From contig NZ_JAKWBF010000001.1 in NCBI RefSeq assembly GCF_022513585.1, positions 310,001 through 374,000 of the forward strand: 64,000 nucleotides of DNA, given 5' to 3'. This DNA comes from Gordonia gummivorans (lineage in GTDB: Bacteria; Actinomycetota; Actinomycetes; Mycobacteriales; Mycobacteriaceae). Below are positions 8,042 through 16,068 of this stretch, piece after piece. The notes under the pieces are model-generated. The model ran no database searches. It had not been told where the DNA came from and was given only the letters and a program-made list of their open reading frames with translations. Both the position numbers and the translations under genes were made by a program. Positions within the stretch are counted from its first letter, which is position 1. Each line of letters starts with the position of its first letter.

Positions 8042-9505
8042 TCAGAACGGGATCGCTCCGACCAGCGTTCCGACGACGAGCATCACGAGCGACACCGCCG
8101 TGGCCCGCCAGAGCACCTTCTTGTGGTGGTCGGCGAGCGTGACGCCGGCCAGTGCGACCAGCAGCAGGATGGCGGGGACCAGCGGACTCTGCATGTGCAC
8201 GGGCTGCCCGGTGATGGAGGCGCGGGCCATCTCGGTGGGATCGATGCCGTACTTCGTCGCGGTCTCCGAGAGGACCGGCAGCACGCCGTAGTAGAAGGCG
8301 TCGTTGCTCATCAGGAAGGTGAGCGGGATGGACAGAACTCCGACGACGATGGCCATGTGCGGACCCATCCAGGCGGGGATGCCGTCGGCGAGCCAGTGCG
8401 CGATCGCGTCGACCATGCCCGTCCCGTTGAACACACCGGTGAGGACCGCCGCGGCCAACACCATCGCGACCACCGACACGATGCTCGAGCTGTGCCGCGT
8501 GATGGCCTCCTGCTGATCCTTCACGTGCGGGAAGTTCACTGCGAGGGCGATGCCGGCGAAGATCATGAACAGGACCGGGATGGCGACGACGTCCATGCCG
8601 AGGATCGCCAGCAGGGCGACGGTGAGTCCGGCGTTGATCCAGAACAGCTTGGGCCGCAGGGTCTTTCGGTTGGGATCGAGGACACCGGTGAAGGTGGTCT
8701 CGCCGTCGTCATTGTATTCCTCGATATGCAGGTCGCGAGTCGCGGGAGCATCGTCGGCATCGGGGGCGTCGCCGGTTCCGCCGATCGGGCGGCTGCGTCG
8801 ACCCGAGTTCGGGGGTGTGGTGCCGGACCCGCCGGCTCCGACGAGCACCTCGTCGCGCTGCGGGGCGAGGATGGATTCGCGGATCTCGATCTTGCCGATG
8901 CGACGACGCTCCAGCACCCCGAGGTGATAGCTGAACAGCAGCACGACGACGAGCGCGGCACCCAGCGCGGGCAGCATCGGGATGAAGACGTCGTTGGTGT
9001 CGATGTTGAGGGCACTGGCGGCGCGGGCGGTCGGGCCGCCCCACGGCAGGATGTTCATCGTGCCGTTGGCCAGACCGGCCGTGACGGTGAGGACCACGGG
9101 GCTGACGCCGAGCTTCAGGTACAGCGGGAGCAGGGCCGCCGTGGTGATGATGAACGTGGTCGAGCCGTCACCGTCGAGGGAGACGACCATCGCGAGGACC
9201 GCGGTGCCGACGACGAGCCGGGCTGGGTCGTTGCGCACCATGCGGACCACGCCGCGGACGATCGGGTCGAACAACCCGACGTCGATCATGATGCCGAAGT
9301 AGATGATCGCGAAGAACAGCATCGCCGCGGTGGGCGCGAGATCTCCGATTCCGTCCTTGATCATGTCGCTGATGCTGAGACCGGCGCCGGCGAAGAGGCC
9401 GAACGCGACCGGAACGAGGATCAGCGCAACCACCGGGGTGGCCCGTTTGGTGATGATGAGGACCATGAAGGTGGCCACCATCAGGAGACCGAGTGCTACC
9501 AACAT
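8042..9505 (-). CDS. citH: CitMHS-family citrate transporter
   Basis: 487-residue polytopic membrane protein of the CitMHS family, which carries citrate as a complex with divalent metal ions coupled to protons. About 12 hydrophobic segments are visible in two halves separated by a cytoplasmic, acidic, low-complexity loop of roughly 80 residues (about 215-290, rich in G/S/P/D). Typical family sequences include FFAIIYFGIMIDVGLFDP, SLDGDGSTTFIIT, GLANGTMNILPWGGPTARAAS and SNDAFYYGVLPVL. The next genes downstream are CitA and CitB, the expected regulators. The metal preference (Mg or Ca/Sr) cannot be read from sequence. Confidence 0.88.
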   Translation of the reverse strand: MLVALGLLMVATFMVLIITKRATPVVALILVPVAFGLFAGAGLSISDMIKDGIGDLAPTAAMLFFAIIYFGIMIDVGLFDPIVRGVVRMVRNDPARLVVGTAVLAMVVSLDGDGSTTFIITTAALLPLYLKLGVSPVVLTVTAGLANGTMNILPWGGPTARAASALNIDTNDVFIPMLPALGAALVVVLLFSYHLGVLERRRIGKIEIRESILAPQRDEVLVGAGGSGTTPPNSGRRSRPIGGTGDAPDADDAPATRDLHIEEYNDDGETTFTGVLDPNRKTLRPKLFWINAGLTVALLAILGMDVVAIPVLFMIFAGIALAVNFPHVKDQQEAITRHSSSIVSVVAMVLAAAVLTGVFNGTGMVDAIAHWLADGIPAWMGPHMAIVVGVLSIPLTFLMSNDAFYYGVLPVLSETATKYGIDPTEMARASITGQPVHMQSPLVPAILLLVALAGVTLADHHKKVLWRATAVSLVMLVVGTLVGAIPF

Positions 9506-9715
9506 TGTCGTGCTCGATTCTGGCTGTGAGTTGTGGGGAACGGCCGTGTGAGGCCGTTGACATCGAAGTCAACGGGTAATCCACGTCACAGTCACGCTTG
9601 CGTGCGATAGACGCGTTTTGCGCTTTTCGCTCGCCATTCGACGCGGGAAGCGTGGGCACCACCGCCACCCCCCGTCGGATCTCTGTACGCCGCAGCCCAA
9701 CCAATCGCACTGTGC

Positions 9716-9735
9716 ACGTGGCTGGCCTGCCACGT
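9716..9735. terminator. Short hairpin downstream of dinB
   Basis: Perfect 7-bp arms ACGTGGC and GCCACGT around a 6-nt loop, 45 bp past the dinB stop and within the 274-bp gap before citH. It has no T-run. The rest of the gap shows a repeated CGCAGCCCA motif but no gene. A terminator role is plausible only. Confidence 0.35.
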
Positions 9736-9779
9736 ACAGATTTCCGCAGCCCAGAGAACTGGTCACCAAGCTCTTCGGA

Positions 9780-10988
9780 TCAGTCGGGCAGCATCGGTGC
9801 ATCGTCACCGTGGTTTCGGCCGATGAGGACGGCCCGGGTGACCGAGTCGCGACCGAACCTGTCCCGAAGCTGATCCATCGTATTGTCGAGCGCCTCACCA
9901 TGATCCGGCTCGAATGGCAGGGTGAGTTGGATGCTGTCGTGATCGTCGAGGTTGGTCAGCGAAAGGCCCACCAGGGTGCAGCCGCGGTCGCGGATGAGCG
10001 GCATCGCGTCGGCGAGCAGGCCACGCGCGGCGACCATGATGACGTCGGTGCGATCGGTGGCCTCGATGAGGGTGCGCGACCGGGTGGCGCGGGCGAAGTC
10101 GTCGAATCGGAGCCGTAGAACAACAGTGCGACACACCCTTTCGGCCGTACGCAACCGTTTGCCGAGACGCTCGACGATGGCGACGATGGTCGCCTCGAGA
10201 TCGGATTCCGACTTGGGTCGACGACCGAGGGCGCGTTGCGACCCGATGGAACTGCGTCGTTTCCCGGTCTCCACGCGACGCGGATCCTGCGCCAACGACA
10301 GCGCGAACAGATGGCGCCCGGCGCCAGGCCCGACAATCGACCGCAGCGCACGCTCGCCGAGGCCCGCGATCTCGCCGACCGTCGTGACCCCCGCGTCGTG
10401 CAGCTTGGCCTCGGTCACCGGCCCGACACCCCACAGCCGACGCACCGGCAGCGGATGCAGAAACGACAGCTCGGTACCGGGTTCGACGATCAGCAGGCCG
10501 TCGGGTTTGCCCACCGCACTGGCCACCTTGGCGAGAAACTTCGACCGCGCACCTCCGACGGTGATCGGCAGCCCGACCTCGTCCCGGATGCGACGACGCA
10601 GTTCGGCTCCGATCTGGTCGGGGGTGCCGCTGATCCGCTTCAGGCCACCGACGTCGAGGAATGCCTCGTCGACCGAGATGCCCTCGACCACGGGCGTCGT
10701 GTCGCGGAAGATCTCGAAGACCGCCTTGCTGGCATCCATGTAGGCGTCGAACCGGGGGCGTACGACGATTGCCTTCGGGCACAGCGCCCGCGCTTCGTGG
10801 CCGGGCATTGGCGTGCGGACACCGAAGGCCTTGGCCTCATAGCTCGCGGCGAGCACCACTCCCCCGCCCACGATGACAGGCTTACCGCGGAGAGCCGGGT
10901 CGTCGCGCTGCTCCACGGATGCGTAGAAGGAGTCGAGATCGGCATGCAGGATCGAGGCGTCGTCCCGGGACTTACGCTCGATTCGCAT
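9780..10988 (-). CDS. dinB: DNA polymerase IV (Y-family translesion polymerase)
   Basis: 402-residue Y-family polymerase for error-prone bypass of DNA lesions. Seen: catalytic acidic motif HADLDSFYASVEQ (Asp17, Asp19), YEAKAFGVRTPMP, SVDEAFLD (Asp107/Glu108), the helix-hairpin-helix region LWGVGPVTEAKLHDAGVTTVGEI, and a little-finger domain. IQLTLPF near residue 355 is a good beta-clamp-binding motif. A perfect LexA-type SOS box lies immediately before the ATG, and no other in-frame start exists before the catalytic motif. The transcript is therefore probably leaderless or has a very short leader, and damage-inducible. Confidence 0.92.
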   Translation of the reverse strand: MRIERKSRDDASILHADLDSFYASVEQRDDPALRGKPVIVGGGVVLAASYEAKAFGVRTPMPGHEARALCPKAIVVRPRFDAYMDASKAVFEIFRDTTPVVEGISVDEAFLDVGGLKRISGTPDQIGAELRRRIRDEVGLPITVGGARSKFLAKVASAVGKPDGLLIVEPGTELSFLHPLPVRRLWGVGPVTEAKLHDAGVTTVGEIAGLGERALRSIVGPGAGRHLFALSLAQDPRRVETGKRRSSIGSQRALGRRPKSESDLEATIVAIVERLGKRLRTAERVCRTVVLRLRFDDFARATRSRTLIEATDRTDVIMVAARGLLADAMPLIRDRGCTLVGLSLTNLDDHDSIQLTLPFEPDHGEALDNTMDQLRDRFGRDSVTRAVLIGRNHGDDAPMLPD

Positions 10989-10989
10989 A

Positions 10990-11001
10990 GAACATATGTT
11001 C
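10990..11001. promoter_or_regulatory. LexA (SOS) box of dinB
   Basis: GAACATATGTTC is a perfect palindrome matching the actinobacterial SOS box core GAAC-N4-GTTC. Its edge is one base from the dinB ATG at 10988, so LexA bound here would block the promoter or transcription start directly. Confidence 0.8.
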
Positions 11002-11022
11002 GCACGGCCCTACGACAGACGT

Positions 11023-11628
11023 CTATGCCGTGCGACGCGCGCGGAGCACCACGTCATGGGTGTGGTGACCGCCGCCGGCTGCTCGACCACGCTCGCGGGT
11101 CTCGTCGACGAGCACCTCCCACCCTTCATCGAGCAGCTTCCGGAAGTCGGCGGGCTGCACATACTCGTCGGGGTTGTATCCGTGGGCACGGACGCCGTCG
11201 GGTGCGTGGGCGACCACCAGGAGCGTGCCGCCGACACCCACCGCGGCGACCAGCTTGCGGGCCACATGGGCATTCTCGGCGGTGATCGGAAAGTAGTGCA
11301 GCGCAACCAGTCCGAAGTCGACGCCGGGGACATCATCGGTGCGGAGGTCGGCCTGAATCCAGGTGATCGCCGGACGCGGATAGATCTCCAGGGCACGGTC
11401 GATGGCCACCTGCGAGATGTCGAGCGCGGTGACCTGCCAGCCGCGATCGGCGAGCCAGCGGGCGTCGGCACCCTCGCCGGATCCGACGTCGAGTGCAGTG
11501 CCGGCAGGTAGATCAGCGGCCTCGGCGATGAGCGCCGGGTTGACGTCGGCGGTCCATAGACGGTCGGCGTTGCGGTAACGCGCATCCCATTCGGCAGCGC
11601 TGTGGTCATCGGTTTGCGGTGTGCTCAT
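11023..11628 (-). CDS. Class I SAM-dependent methyltransferase
   Basis: 201-residue Rossmann methyltransferase. The SAM-binding motif I is clear as TALDVGSGEGADARWLADRG, followed by VTALDISQVAIDRALE (motif II acidic residue) and ADLRTDDVPGVDFGLVALHYFPI (motif III-IV). Start taken at the ATG at 11628 (MSTPQTDDHSAAEWDARYRN); the frame extends upstream, but that part looks non-coding. Resembles the TehB/thiopurine-type small-molecule methyltransferases common in actinobacteria; the acceptor is unknown. It is followed on the opposite strand by nothing within 35 bp and then by dinB's SOS region. Confidence 0.75.
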   Translation of the reverse strand: MSTPQTDDHSAAEWDARYRNADRLWTADVNPALIAEAADLPAGTALDVGSGEGADARWLADRGWQVTALDISQVAIDRALEIYPRPAITWIQADLRTDDVPGVDFGLVALHYFPITAENAHVARKLVAAVGVGGTLLVVAHAPDGVRAHGYNPDEYVQPADFRKLLDEGWEVLVDETRERGRAAGGGHHTHDVVLRARRTA

Positions 11629-11817
11629 GAATTCGACTGTGTCACGGAATCTCTGGCAGATCGATAGTGGTTGCGAGGATGGCAAGAACTGGTCGCAGAA
11701 ACCGCAGGTGCGCATCGACCGCTGAGATCTGCTCGCGTGTCTCCCATCTGCGCGTGATGCATTGCGAGCGGATGAGAGAAACGCGAGCGCCTGTGGGTGC
11801 GCCGGCGCGACTTCAGA

Positions 11818-12966
11818 TCAGAGGACGCTGGCCATCCGGGCGATCGCGGCGCGCAGCATCTCCGGCGAGCACCCGATGTTGAGTCGTGCGAACCCCTTTC
11901 CGGCATCACCGAATGCGGGCCCGCGATGTAGCGCGACGCGACCGCGCTCGAGGATCGGTTCGGCCGGGTCGTCGCCGAGTCCGGTGGCACGGAAGTCGAG
12001 CCACGCCAGATACGACGCAGACGGTCGATGCAGCACGACGCCGGGCATCTGGTCGGCCAGGAGTTCCTCGAGCAGATCAACGTTGTCGACGATGCGGGTG
12101 ATGGTGTCGTCGAGCCAGCGATCGCCGGACGAGAACGCGGCATCGGTTGCAGCTCGGCCCAGAATGCTTGTGCGATAACGAACTTCCTCGGGTTGCCGGG
12201 CGATCAGGGCGCGCATCTCGTCGGATGCGACCACCGACATCGCGCATTTGACTCCGGCGATGTTGAACGCCTTGCTTGCCGAGTGCGCCGCGATCCCGAC
12301 ACGGCGGGCGGTGTCGGAGACGTCGAGGAACGGCACGAACTCGATGCCCGGGTGCACCAGGGGTGCGTGGATCTCGTCGCTGATGACCACCGCGTCGTGC
12401 TTCGCGGCGATCTCGGCAATGCGGTACAACGTCGCTGGGGAATGGACGAGACCGAGCGGATTGTGCGGGTGACACAGCAGGATCGCGCGGGCACCGGCGT
12501 GCAGCGCGGCCTCGATGCCGGGCAGATCCACAGCCCACCGCGCGCCGTCGAAGCTCAGCGGCACCTCGACCACGCGCCCGCCCGCCTCTGGCACGACCTC
12601 GAAGAACGGCGGGTAGATCGGCGGCATCACGATCACGCCGTCGCCGGGATCGATCGCCACTCGCAACGCCTCGACGAGGACGACGCTGACGTCGGTGGTC
12701 AGTGAGACGTCGACCGGATCGACCTGCCATCCCCACCGGCGTTCGGCGAAGCCGGCGAAAGTCGTTCCCGTGCTGCCGGAGTCACCGGCGTAGCCGAGGT
12801 CGGAGGCGCGCACCTGGGCGATGATCGCGTCGGCGACGACGGGCGCGAGTTCGAAATCCATCTCCGCGATGAACATCGGGAGTACGTCGTCGGGGTATGC
12901 GGTCCATTTGACCGATGTGCGCTTGCGGAGAGCGTCGAGCTCGGGGATGACCGGTGAATCACTCAC
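11818..12966 (-). CDS. MalY/PatB-family PLP C-S lyase / aminotransferase
   Basis: 382-residue fold-type I PLP enzyme of the MalY/PatB branch, usually cystathionine beta-lyases. Seen: N-terminal VKWTAYPDDVLPMFIAEMDFELAP typical of MalY/PatB, substrate loop PPIYPPFFEVV, HPHNPLGLV, SDEIHAPLVHPG, and the PLP lysine in AHSASKAFNIAG (Lys232). It should cleave cystathionine or cysteine conjugates, releasing pyruvate, ammonia and a thiol; exact substrate unknown. It is divergent from the luciferase-like gene, with a 92-bp gap between the two start codons. Confidence 0.82.
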   Translation of the reverse strand: MSDSPVIPELDALRKRTSVKWTAYPDDVLPMFIAEMDFELAPVVADAIIAQVRASDLGYAGDSGSTGTTFAGFAERRWGWQVDPVDVSLTTDVSVVLVEALRVAIDPGDGVIVMPPIYPPFFEVVPEAGGRVVEVPLSFDGARWAVDLPGIEAALHAGARAILLCHPHNPLGLVHSPATLYRIAEIAAKHDAVVISDEIHAPLVHPGIEFVPFLDVSDTARRVGIAAHSASKAFNIAGVKCAMSVVASDEMRALIARQPEEVRYRTSILGRAATDAAFSSGDRWLDDTITRIVDNVDLLEELLADQMPGVVLHRPSASYLAWLDFRATGLGDDPAEPILERGRVALHRGPAFGDAGKGFARLNIGCSPEMLRAAIARMASVL

Positions 12967-13058
12967 GGCGTCCTTGCTACCGGATCCAGAGTCGCTGCAC
13001 AGCCCCGGTCAACGAATCGGACATCGACGCCGAGCGGATCTGCGGGCAGACTGGCGAC

Positions 13059-13859
13059 ATGAGCTCCCGCGACTTTCCTCTCCGCATCGGCGTCCAACTC
13101 CAGCCCCAGCAAGCTCCCGAATACAAGCTGATCCGCGACGCGGTGCGTCGGGCCGAGGACACCGGCGTCGACGTCGCCTTCAACTGGGACCACTTCTTCC
13201 CGCTGTACGGCGACCCCGACGGCGCGCACTTCGAATGCTGGACGATGCTCGGGGCGTGGGCGGAGCAGACGTCGAATGTCGAGATCGGCGCGCTCGTGAC
13301 CTGCAACTCCTACCGCAATCCGGAGTTGCTGGCCGACATGGCCCGCACCGTCGACCACATCAGCGACGGGCGGCTGATCCTCGGCATCGGCTCGGGTTGG
13401 TTCGAGCGCGACTACGACGAGTACGGGTACGAGTTCGGGACGGCGGGCAGCCGCCTCGACGACCTCGGGCGCGCGCTGCCACGAATCGCCGACCGACTCG
13501 GCAAGCTGAACCCGAAACCCACCCGCGACATCCCCGTCCTCATCGGCGGTGGCGGCGAGAAGAAGACGCTGCGCCACGTCGCCGAGCACGCCGACATCTG
13601 GCACTACTTCGTCGACGAGGAGGCCTACCGGCGCAAGTCCGCCATCCTCGACGAGCATTGCGCGGCCGTTGGTCGTGACCCGGCCACCATCGAACACTCG
13701 GCGGCGGTCGAGGCGCGCGGCGGATCGATCGACGCCGCCCTGCGCGAGGCGGACGCTCTGCGCGACGCCGGAGTCACGCTGATCACCGTCGGTGTCGGCG
13801 GTCCCGACTACGACCTCAGCACCCTCGACGCCGTGTGCCGCTGGCGCGACGCGAACTGA
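13059..13859 (+). CDS. LLM-class F420-dependent oxidoreductase
   Basis: 266-residue TIM-barrel protein of the luciferase-like monooxygenase superfamily in the F420-dependent group. Seen: LRIGVQLQPQQAPEYKLIRDAVRRAEDTG at the N-terminus, VAFNWDHFFPLYGD, NVEIGALVTCNSYRNPELLADMARTVDHISDGRL and GIGSGWFERDYDEYG, all standard for this family. The ATG at 13059 opens at the first conserved strand; the frame extends upstream but overlaps the divergent malY-like gene. Substrate unknown. Confidence 0.8.
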   Translation: MSSRDFPLRIGVQLQPQQAPEYKLIRDAVRRAEDTGVDVAFNWDHFFPLYGDPDGAHFECWTMLGAWAEQTSNVEIGALVTCNSYRNPELLADMARTVDHISDGRLILGIGSGWFERDYDEYGYEFGTAGSRLDDLGRALPRIADRLGKLNPKPTRDIPVLIGGGGEKKTLRHVAEHADIWHYFVDEEAYRRKSAILDEHCAAVGRDPATIEHSAAVEARGGSIDAALREADALRDAGVTLITVGVGGPDYDLSTLDAVCRWRDAN

Positions 13860-13895
13860 TCCTGCTTCGGCCGGCTGGCAGAGCCGACTAGGTTT

Positions 13896-15929
13896 GTGAT
13901 CATGCATGTCGTACGGACGTCGTCGCACCTGATTGCCGGCGTGGGGGTCGCGCTCGCGCTGCTCGCCGCGTTCTTCCTCGGGAGCGGGCGGTCGAATGCC
14001 GAGGCGCCGGTGAACATGTCGACGCACGTGGTCGACTCCGCGGGGGTGCTGACCTCGGCGCAGCGCGCACAACTCGACGAGCGGATCAACCGGCTCTATG
14101 CCGATCGGGGCGTCCAGCTGTGGGTGGTCTACGTTCGCGACTTCAACGGGCTCAACCCCGAGCAGTGGGGCAACCGCACCGCGACATCGAGCGGGCTCGG
14201 CGACCACGACGTGCTGTTGTCGGTGGCAACCGAATACCAGTCCTACGACCTGTTCCCCATCGATCCCAACGCGGTGAACCTCGACCAGTCGGATCTTGAC
14301 ACCATCGCGTCCGACGACGTGGTGCCCGCCCTGAAGCGCGGCGACTGGGCGGGCGCCGGTCTCGGCGCGGCCAATGGCATCGACACCGCGTTGGAACCGT
14401 CGTACACGGGCTGGATCATCGCGGGTGCGCTGGGCGGAGCCGCGGTGGTGGGCGGCGGGGGTGCGCTCGCCTACCGTCGACGGCGTGATCGTCGTCGAAT
14501 CTCTGACGACCTGTCGCATCTGCGCGACAACGAGCTGACCGCCGACCAACTCGCCGCCCAGCCACTCGACGTGCTCGACCCGTGGTCGCGGGAGGTGCTC
14601 ACCGACACCGACAACGCGATCCGCACCAGCGCCGAGGAGTTGCAGCTCGCGGTCGGCGAGTTCGGCGAGGCGCAGTGCGCCCCGTTCACCAGCGCGCTCG
14701 ACCGAGCCCGCAAAGGCCTCGCCGATTCGTTCTCTCTGCGTCAGCGGCTCGACGACAACGTGCCCGAGACCGCCGACGAGCGACGGTCGATGCTGGTCCA
14801 GATCATCACCACATGCACCGACGTCGACAACGCACTCGACGCGCAGGTCGCCGAGTTCGACGCCATGCGCAATCTCCTGATCAACGCCGACGCGCGCTTC
14901 GACCAGATCACGCAGCGGATCGTCGCACTGCAAGCGCGCCTCGACGGATCGCGTCAGCGGCTCGACGGCCTCATCGCCAAGCATGGGGAGAACACCCTCG
15001 CCTCGATCCGGCACAACGTCGACCTGGCGGCCGAGCAGATCACCTTCGCCGAGGCCAGTGCCGACCAGGGCCGGGCGGCCATCGCCCAGCCGGCGGGTGA
15101 GCAGGGGCCGGCGGTCGCCGACATCCGGTCCGCCGAAGGGGCCATCGAACAGGCCGGCCAACTGCTCGACGCGATCGATCACGCCGACGCCAACATCGCC
15201 GCAGCCCATTCGCGGATGCCCGCGCTCATCGCGGAGGTGGAGGGTGAACTCGCCGAGGCGGCTGCCCTGACGTCCGACGGTGGACCGGCGCTCGCGACGG
15301 CGGTGGCCGCGGCACAGCTTGCGCTGCAGGCGGCGCGGGACAACTTCGACACCGACCCGTTGGGGGTGTTCACCGCGCTCGTCGACGCCGACGCCGACCT
15401 CGACGACGCGCTTGCCGCCGCCCGCGACGCCTCGGCCGAGCGGATTCGACGCACCCAAGTGGTCAGCGCCGCAATCGAATCCGCACAAGCCAAGGTGTCG
15501 ACGGCCGCCGACTTCATCGGGACCCGACGCGGAGCTGTGCAGTCCACCGCGCGCACTCGCCTCGCCGAGGCAGAGCGTCTGCTGGCCACCGCACAGGAGT
15601 CGGCGAGCACCGATCCGCTCGCGGCGGCCGACGCGGCCCGGCGGTCGGGTGCCCTCGCCGACCAGGCTTTGATGGCCGCGCAGGGCGACGTGGTGAGCTG
15701 GCAGAACACGCAGACGCCCCGCTCCGATGGCGCATCGACGGCGGGCGCGGTACTCGGCGGCATCCTCGTCGACAGCTTCCTGCGCGGCAGCATGGGCGGC
15801 CGCGGACGCGGCTACGGGGGCGGATTCGGCGGGGGTTTCGGGGGCGGATTCGGAGCCGGTGGTCGGAGCCCGGGGTCCTTCGGTGGCTCGAGCAGTTCGG
15901 GTCGGATCGGAGTGGGCGGTCGATTCTGA
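13896..15929 (+). CDS. TPM-domain membrane protein with Gly-rich tail
   Basis: 677 residues (GTG; an ATG two codons later is also possible). An N-terminal signal/TM segment (about 10-32) is followed by an extracytoplasmic TPM domain (about 42-165: VVDSAGVLTSAQRAQLDERINRL, QLWVVYVRDFNGL). A second TM (about 178-202) leads to a basic stop RRRRDRRR, then a long alanine-rich, probably coiled-coil cytoplasmic region (about 210-620). The last ~50 residues are Gly/Arg/Phe-rich repeats. TPM proteins are membrane-associated and some act in photosystem or membrane-protein repair; no function is established for the actinobacterial ones. Confidence 0.8.
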   Translation: MIMHVVRTSSHLIAGVGVALALLAAFFLGSGRSNAEAPVNMSTHVVDSAGVLTSAQRAQLDERINRLYADRGVQLWVVYVRDFNGLNPEQWGNRTATSSGLGDHDVLLSVATEYQSYDLFPIDPNAVNLDQSDLDTIASDDVVPALKRGDWAGAGLGAANGIDTALEPSYTGWIIAGALGGAAVVGGGGALAYRRRRDRRRISDDLSHLRDNELTADQLAAQPLDVLDPWSREVLTDTDNAIRTSAEELQLAVGEFGEAQCAPFTSALDRARKGLADSFSLRQRLDDNVPETADERRSMLVQIITTCTDVDNALDAQVAEFDAMRNLLINADARFDQITQRIVALQARLDGSRQRLDGLIAKHGENTLASIRHNVDLAAEQITFAEASADQGRAAIAQPAGEQGPAVADIRSAEGAIEQAGQLLDAIDHADANIAAAHSRMPALIAEVEGELAEAAALTSDGGPALATAVAAAQLALQAARDNFDTDPLGVFTALVDADADLDDALAAARDASAERIRRTQVVSAAIESAQAKVSTAADFIGTRRGAVQSTARTRLAEAERLLATAQESASTDPLAAADAARRSGALADQALMAAQGDVVSWQNTQTPRSDGASTAGAVLGGILVDSFLRGSMGGRGRGYGGGFGGGFGGGFGAGGRSPGSFGGSSSSGRIGVGGRF

Positions 15930-16068
15930 TTGTCGGCCACCGCTTGTCCGTTTTGTTCGCCTTCCGTTCACCGCAGGGTGTCCGGGACGTTCCTTCGCGC
16001 ACCTAACGTCGAATCCGGTTCTCCAACATCCCCGGAGACTGTCCCACGCAAATCGGGGAGGATTCCGC

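Noticed and set aside
6146..9529. A 1127-codon open frame opposite citA/citH, with His/Asp/Glu-rich translation
   Set aside because: It is antisense to genes with clear domains and motifs; the translation shows only the compositional bias of high-GC antisense frames.
15727..16068. N-terminal extension of the PhoX frame
   Set aside because: It overlaps the TPM gene; a GTG with a strong Shine-Dalgarno at 16069 gives the expected PhoX N-terminus.
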